A DNA stretch of 64,000 nucleotides from assembly GCF_011397635.1 (NCBI RefSeq), contig NC_064767.1:19261037-19325036 (forward strand), written 5' to 3'. Each line of letters opens with the position of its first letter. Position 1 is the first letter of the stretch. Origin of the DNA: Epinephelus fuscoguttatus (Eukaryota; Chordata; Actinopteri; Perciformes; Serranidae). This document shows positions 58,917 through 64,000 of this stretch, one piece after another. Position numbers and translations under genes: made by a program. The notes under the pieces were generated by a model. It was not told the DNA's origin. It saw only the letters and a program-made list of their open reading frames with translations, and did not search any database.

Positions 58917-61900
58917 TAAGTGCAGCAGCTTAGATTCAGGTTGTATCTTTTTTCTCATGGCGTTGTATAAAACTTAAAGGGCTGATAGCCAGACCTTGTT
59001 TACAGCTGACAAACGCAGCTAATTGGAATTTAAACAACCTGATTAAGCTACTTACAGACTCACAGACACTTTACATGAAGTGTTTACATTATTCTCCACA
59101 GCCTAATGGTTACCATAACCCTGACTCTCTCCACTTACACTCATTAGCGAGCTGAGAAAGGCAGGACTTCATAATGGACTGGACTTCCACACACAGAACT
59201 CACCAGACTCATACATCCACGTCAGACCGGCAGCTAAACATCGCGCTTATCTCTACTGCTCGATCAGTATGTGGTTGAACTAATTGCTCCTCCCAGCAGC
59301 ACCGATCCTTGTCACATGTGAGCGACAGAGATTCTTATGTGATATGAGACAGACTGACAGAGAGAAGGGACAGACAGTGACACTGTGAAGCTGCGAGTGC
59401 TGGCACATAGGACTGGATTTGGTGTCAAGAGATCAGGGACTGACACTGCTGGCTTTGTGTCACGCTTGAATGGGCACCTTAGGGAGAGACTGCGGTTCTG
59501 AATGGGCACCATTGGGGAAAGCCCAAGTGGTGGGAATGGAGGCTGGTAATTAAGGCAGTCATTGTATGTCTGTAGGATCTGCTAGACAGAGAGGTCAGGA
59601 AGGCAGGCCCGTATTGTTCCCCCAGCAGGGCCCTCACAGTATTACAGTGGAGCATCAGACTCAAGTATGTTTGGACAGAGCCTCGGTTCTTACAGAGGAA
59701 AAAAAAAAGAAATTACAACAACAAACCACACAGGCGGTCCTATATAATCTGCTTGTCTGTATGTGAACATATAGGGGCCTCGTCTGTGGTTTTGATTTAG
59801 TAACATTTTTTCTCTCGCTCTTTATGCTTAAGTATCTTGAAGTCCTTCACTGCCAGACTATGCGGGTGCTCCAGGCCTCTTGGGAATGGGACTGTGTTAA
59901 CCATAGATTAAAACACAGTTGTGGTCAATATGTGGAGTCATAGGATTGTGTGTACTTAGTAGAAGTGAGGCCAAGTCGGGTAACGGTTTATTGTCATGGT
60001 GGTGAGGCCATTTTGTCTGTGTGTGTGCTTTTGGAGTGTCAGTTCTTAAAGCATAGACGTTTGTCAAGAAAATAACATACATTTCTATATGTATTATTAG
60101 ATGGACCGTCTTTTTTGCTATCATAATGCTGTCCTCTCTAACTTAAGTTTAATTGTAGCTCTCATGCAGTGTTGCTGTAACTTTCAAGTAAAAATAGATT
60201 TTGCTGACTGCCCCTTTACTTACTGTAAAAAATAACCTGCATTTCATTTAGAGACTTTTTTCTGTCCCTCCCCTCCGTCTGTAATAGTATGCACTGCACT
60301 GTAGTGTGTCGGGAAGTTTCTGGCAGGGTTGAAGGCTGGGGGGAGGTGCAGCATGGGAATGTTTTTACAGGGTGACCCCTGATCTTCCTTCCAGTCGCAG
60401 CAAAGGCTCTGAAGGCCTTGCGTCTGTCTCTGCTCCAACACTCACTCAGTCAGGTTACCAAAGAGACAGTGGGGACTGCCCTGTAAACAGATAAGGCTTA
60501 TCAGGGATGCTGGAGACAACTTTTCTCTTTCGTAATGTCACAGCAGGCAGACAGCCGCCGTCCTCGCTGTGAAAAACAGATGTGGCCACTGCTTTTAATC
60601 CATTTTATTTTTGAGGCGTTATACAAAGAAAAAGTCTTCATAGCGAGAGCACGAGACACCATATAGGGCCATAGGTCCAATATAGCATTGACGCCAAGTA
60701 ACACTGAGATTAGCAACACATGTGTGGAGTATATCCGTCAGTGTCTCACAGAAATATACAGACACACACACACACACAAACACAACTATAGGCATTACAT
60801 GCAAGCGTAGACAGCAGCAGTATGAACTTCCTGTGACAGAAGGCGGGATGTTTTGTGCACCTCTGTATGCCCCAGTCCGCCACCCAACCTGCTCTTGTCA
60901 TTCACTGGTCTGGTAACCCAACGCTGCAGTGCAGCTGCACAGCTCGTTGGGCTTAGTGGGACCGTGGCTAAGTCAAGGCTAGGAGAGGGCGGGCGGGGGG
61001 GGATTCACGCCCACAGCCTCACTTAGCATTAGCCCTTAGCGCCCTGTAAATATGGTAAGTGTAGGAGTATGGTAAACTTACCCTAAGTCTGTAAAAAGAG
61101 GCAGCTTCCATGTCAGGCTGGTGTGTTGGTGTTACTGAGCCTCTGGGTTCAACCAGGGCAGATTCCAAGGCCCAGTTGGCCCGTACGCGTGTTTTCTATG
61201 AATGAAATGTTAGGAAAGAGAGAACGGATTCTGTCAAAAATATCAGCTTTAAAACAACATTTTGTTTTTTGGTAGGAAGCAAAACACCCACATGCTTGAC
61301 TCTCAGGGGCATCCATCAGTCATCCAAAAACATGACACCGAGATCCGTGGCCGATTAGGGAAGCTGGGTTGTGGAAATCTAGGAATCTGGGAATAGGGTT
61401 TTGGCAAAGAGCACGCTGGCACGGTGATATGTCTCTGCAGCTGTCTCGGACACGAATGACGTGGGTCTGTTACTGAGGAGAAGAACTCTGACTTACACAC
61501 ACAAGCACACACATATGTGCACACATGGCATGTCTGTACTGCCTGTGTGCATTGTGTGGAGAGACCTGGGAGTAAGATAAGAATTTAGAATAATCTTGGT
61601 CAGTTGGGGCACCAGTAAAAATGTGTTTTGGGGTTGAACGTCCTTGAAAATTAACATCCTATCATTATTTGGTTAGGCAAAATCCCACATGACCACATTC
61701 ATTGTCAGATCATTGAAATCATCTGATTACAACCACACATAATACCTCAAGTTTATCAAAACAACCAGATATTGCAGGTCACCAAAATTCATTTGTGAGC
61801 AGTAACATCATTAAAGGTGACTTAGCTGAGATTTGTATTAATCTAAATCAACAGATCAGCATATTGTGCCAATTTTTTTTTTTCACAATACAATCATGGA

Positions 61901-62943
61901 ACGCTGCATTGTTTCCTACAACCACAAAATTGTGTTTTGATCCTCCTGCTAAGCTCAGCTACTGATTAAAAATGTATTGTCAAAAGTCTAAAACACATGG
62001 CTGTTAGTGGGGAGTTAGAAAAAAAAGTTAACTGTATTCATCTAATAAAAAACGCTCTATTTCTACGGTCTTAAAGGGAAGATGACAATCATGTGTTTTA
62101 CTTATGTCATAAGAGTTTGTTTAATTTTTACAGAGTGCAGCAACCCTGCATGCATTTGTTTGCTATTTGTTGTATTTAAAAGGGACACACACACATAGAA
62201 TTAAAACCATAACATTTTTATGATCCAGCATACTGTTCTTGTAAATACACTAGAGCAATTTCTCGGTGGGTAATTGATGACACATTAAAGCACAAAAATA
62301 CCTTTTTTGATACTTTCTGGCACGGCCTCGCTGTTTATCTCCTTGACTGACATCTGTGGGATGTTGTATCTCTGGTACAGCTGTCTTGATTTAACTTTTC
62401 CCTATGTGATATCTCAGCATGTCAAAGAACAGACTAAACATAAGTGATACACCCGGTACAGTTACAGGACTTCACTAGAATCTGAGAAAATGTTAAACCT
62501 AGATGCTCGTTCTGTTTTAAGATCATTACAGAGAGCTTTTTTCTTGGTGTGTGTGTGTTTTATGGCAGAGTCTCTTCCAGCAGAAAGACACACATACACA
62601 CACTGTGCACTCACTCTGCCAAGCAGAGGCCATTTCTTACTGAACTATTTTGGCGTCTCCATGGAGCTGGAAATGGACTTGTGGTTATTCTTTAAAACAG
62701 TTGGAGTGGTTGTCCTCTTGACATCCTCCCCTCTGTATCACAGTGAGATAACAAACCCATTTATAAAGTCTTGTGATCGCAGTGGTCAAACCCAGAAACC
62801 CACAAGGGAAGAACTTGTAACCTCAAGCGTCGCTGTTTACTTAGAAATATTTAGGTTCAGGTCACTTTAAATGCACTGCTGTCCACCTTAAATAGACTTC
62901 ACTGGTGAGATTTGCATGTAGGTTTGTAAACTTTATGTGGTCT
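58917..62943. other. zcchc24 intron 2, later part
   Basis: Non-coding. A short (CA)n tract lies near 60762-60777. No exon homologous to the rest of ZCCHC24 was found. Confidence 0.45.
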
Positions 62944-63731
62944 GCTAAAGCGTCAGTTCACGCTCAAATCAAAAACACATATCTTTCCTCTTCACTGTGG
63001 AGCTGTTCATCAATCTAGATTGTGTTGGTGTGAGTTGCTGAGTGTTGGAGGCATCAGCCATAAAGACTTCTGCCTTCTCTCAAATATAATGGAGCTTGAT
63101 GGCGCTTGGCTTGTGGTGCTCAAACCACCAAAACACACATTTGAGAAACTCGACAGCAATGTCTCTTTCCAGGAATCATGACCCAGTTACTTAAGATAAC
63201 TCACAGACCTTGCTGTGAGCAGTTTTATGCAGGAATTTTTTTCTTGCTAGTGAAGTACACTCGACAACTGTATCACTGTGCAGAAGGAAGTGTGCATCTG
63301 CTCATGGACGAAAGGCTTGTGCTTGTGCATCCTGTCATCCTGGGTGCAACTGACAACATGTTTGGAAAGAACAGAGATCTTCCCTGGGACACTGTCGGGA
63401 TGAAAAGTAATCTCACTATCGACATAACAAATCCATGTCAACATCAGCAGGAGCAGAGCGAGCACAGCTAACAATGGTTGCACTGAGTTGCATTATGATG
63501 TGGTGGAAATGAGTAGTGGGAGAAAGTGAATTATAACGTTCACATGATGTGTTCAAATGTAATCTTGTATCATGTATTTTTTGGCAAGAAAAAAAGTTGT
63601 TGACGCACCGCAATATGAGATAGATATTTAAAGATGGAATTATGATATTTTAAATATAGTAAAGAGGCTTTTAAAGTAGTTTTACATGTTTTAAATGTAT
63701 TTTTGAATTTGAGGTGAACTGTTCCTTTAAG
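62944..63731. mobile_element. TIR repeat with AAAGGAACAGTTCACC-type ends
   Basis: The left end CTAAAGCGTCAGTTCACGCT and right end AGGTGAACTGTTCCTTTAAG are imperfect inverted repeats. The interior includes CAATCTAGATTGTGTTGGTG, GCAATGTCTCTTTCCAGGAA and CTGTATCACTGTGCAGAAGG, a very common fish repeat. The 97-codon frame in it is part of the repeat and not a gene. Confidence 0.7.
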
Positions 63732-64000
63732 ATTGAAGTTTTAAAATAGCTGTGGATTTGATTATATACGAAGATTGTCATGGTTCCATTACCATGTAAC
63801 ATTTTTACTATTCTTTGTCTGCTACTACTATCCGCTGCTTCCCCCTTACACATTACATGTGAGATAAATACAGCAAAAGATTTCATGACGGCACAGATGC
63901 CTCATCTGCATATTTAGACCTGGAAACAACTGGGATGTGCTATTGTGAGTAAACCGCTTTTTATAGTGTTAATGAAATGTCACTTGCTAAAATAAAGAGC
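63732..64000. other. zcchc24 intron 2, right edge
   Basis: AT-rich, with nothing recognised before the window ends. Confidence 0.45.

Noticed and set aside
63178..63471. A 97-codon plus-strand frame
   Set aside because: It lies wholly within the common TIR repeat at 62944-63731 and has no domain.

Overview
This window is vertebrate nuclear DNA, almost certainly from a teleost fish. It holds widely spaced GT-AG exons, long introns, (CA)n/(GATA)n/(AAT)n microsatellites, and several repeat types I recognise as common in fish genomes: tRNA-headed SINEs, TIR-bearing MITEs and a LINE 3' end. I see no operons, Shine-Dalgarno sites or other prokaryotic features. The exact species cannot be read from the sequence.

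Three protein-coding genes can be assembled exon by exon, all with consistent splice phases. (1) dlg5 is on the minus strand and enters from the left edge. Its first six coding exons (1-19757) encode about 340 N-terminal residues; the PDZ, SH3 and guanylate-kinase parts lie outside the window. The start codon is at 19757-19755 and the likely promoter lies around 19760-20300. (2) anxa11 is on the minus strand and complete. It has 14 coding exons (34208 down to 25463) that sum to exactly 1680 nt, or 559 residues plus stop, and a likely non-coding first exon ending at 36045. The protein has a long Pro/Gly/Tyr-rich N-terminal domain and four annexin repeats. (3) zcchc24 is on the plus strand and incomplete. 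Its first two coding exons (38869-39108 and 44936-45136) encode 147 residues ending just after a CCHC zinc knuckle; the rest lies beyond 64000. anxa11 and zcchc24 are divergently transcribed from a roughly 2.6 kb AT-rich spacer. From memory, all three genes have human orthologs in 10q22.3, so the window looks like a piece of that conserved block.

The rest is intron and intergenic DNA with many old mobile elements. The most informative are nested insertions whose target-site duplications can be read directly. An 8-bp-TSD hAT-type MITE sits inside another TIR element (4223-5525). A SINE with a 12-bp TSD sits inside a TATCG-type array, which itself lies in an insert that split the left arm of a long inverted-repeat element (53240-55240). 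A LINE 3' fragment with an 11-bp TSD sits inside another dispersed repeat (58261-58882). A minisatellite with a 111-112 bp unit lies in the anxa11/zcchc24 spacer.

I did not find a previously undescribed biological system. The items most worth following are the heptapeptide-repeat low-complexity domain of annexin A11, an exact CArG box beside a GC box upstream of dlg5, and the nested-element chronologies. Gene names rest on remembered family sequences, and no database search was possible.
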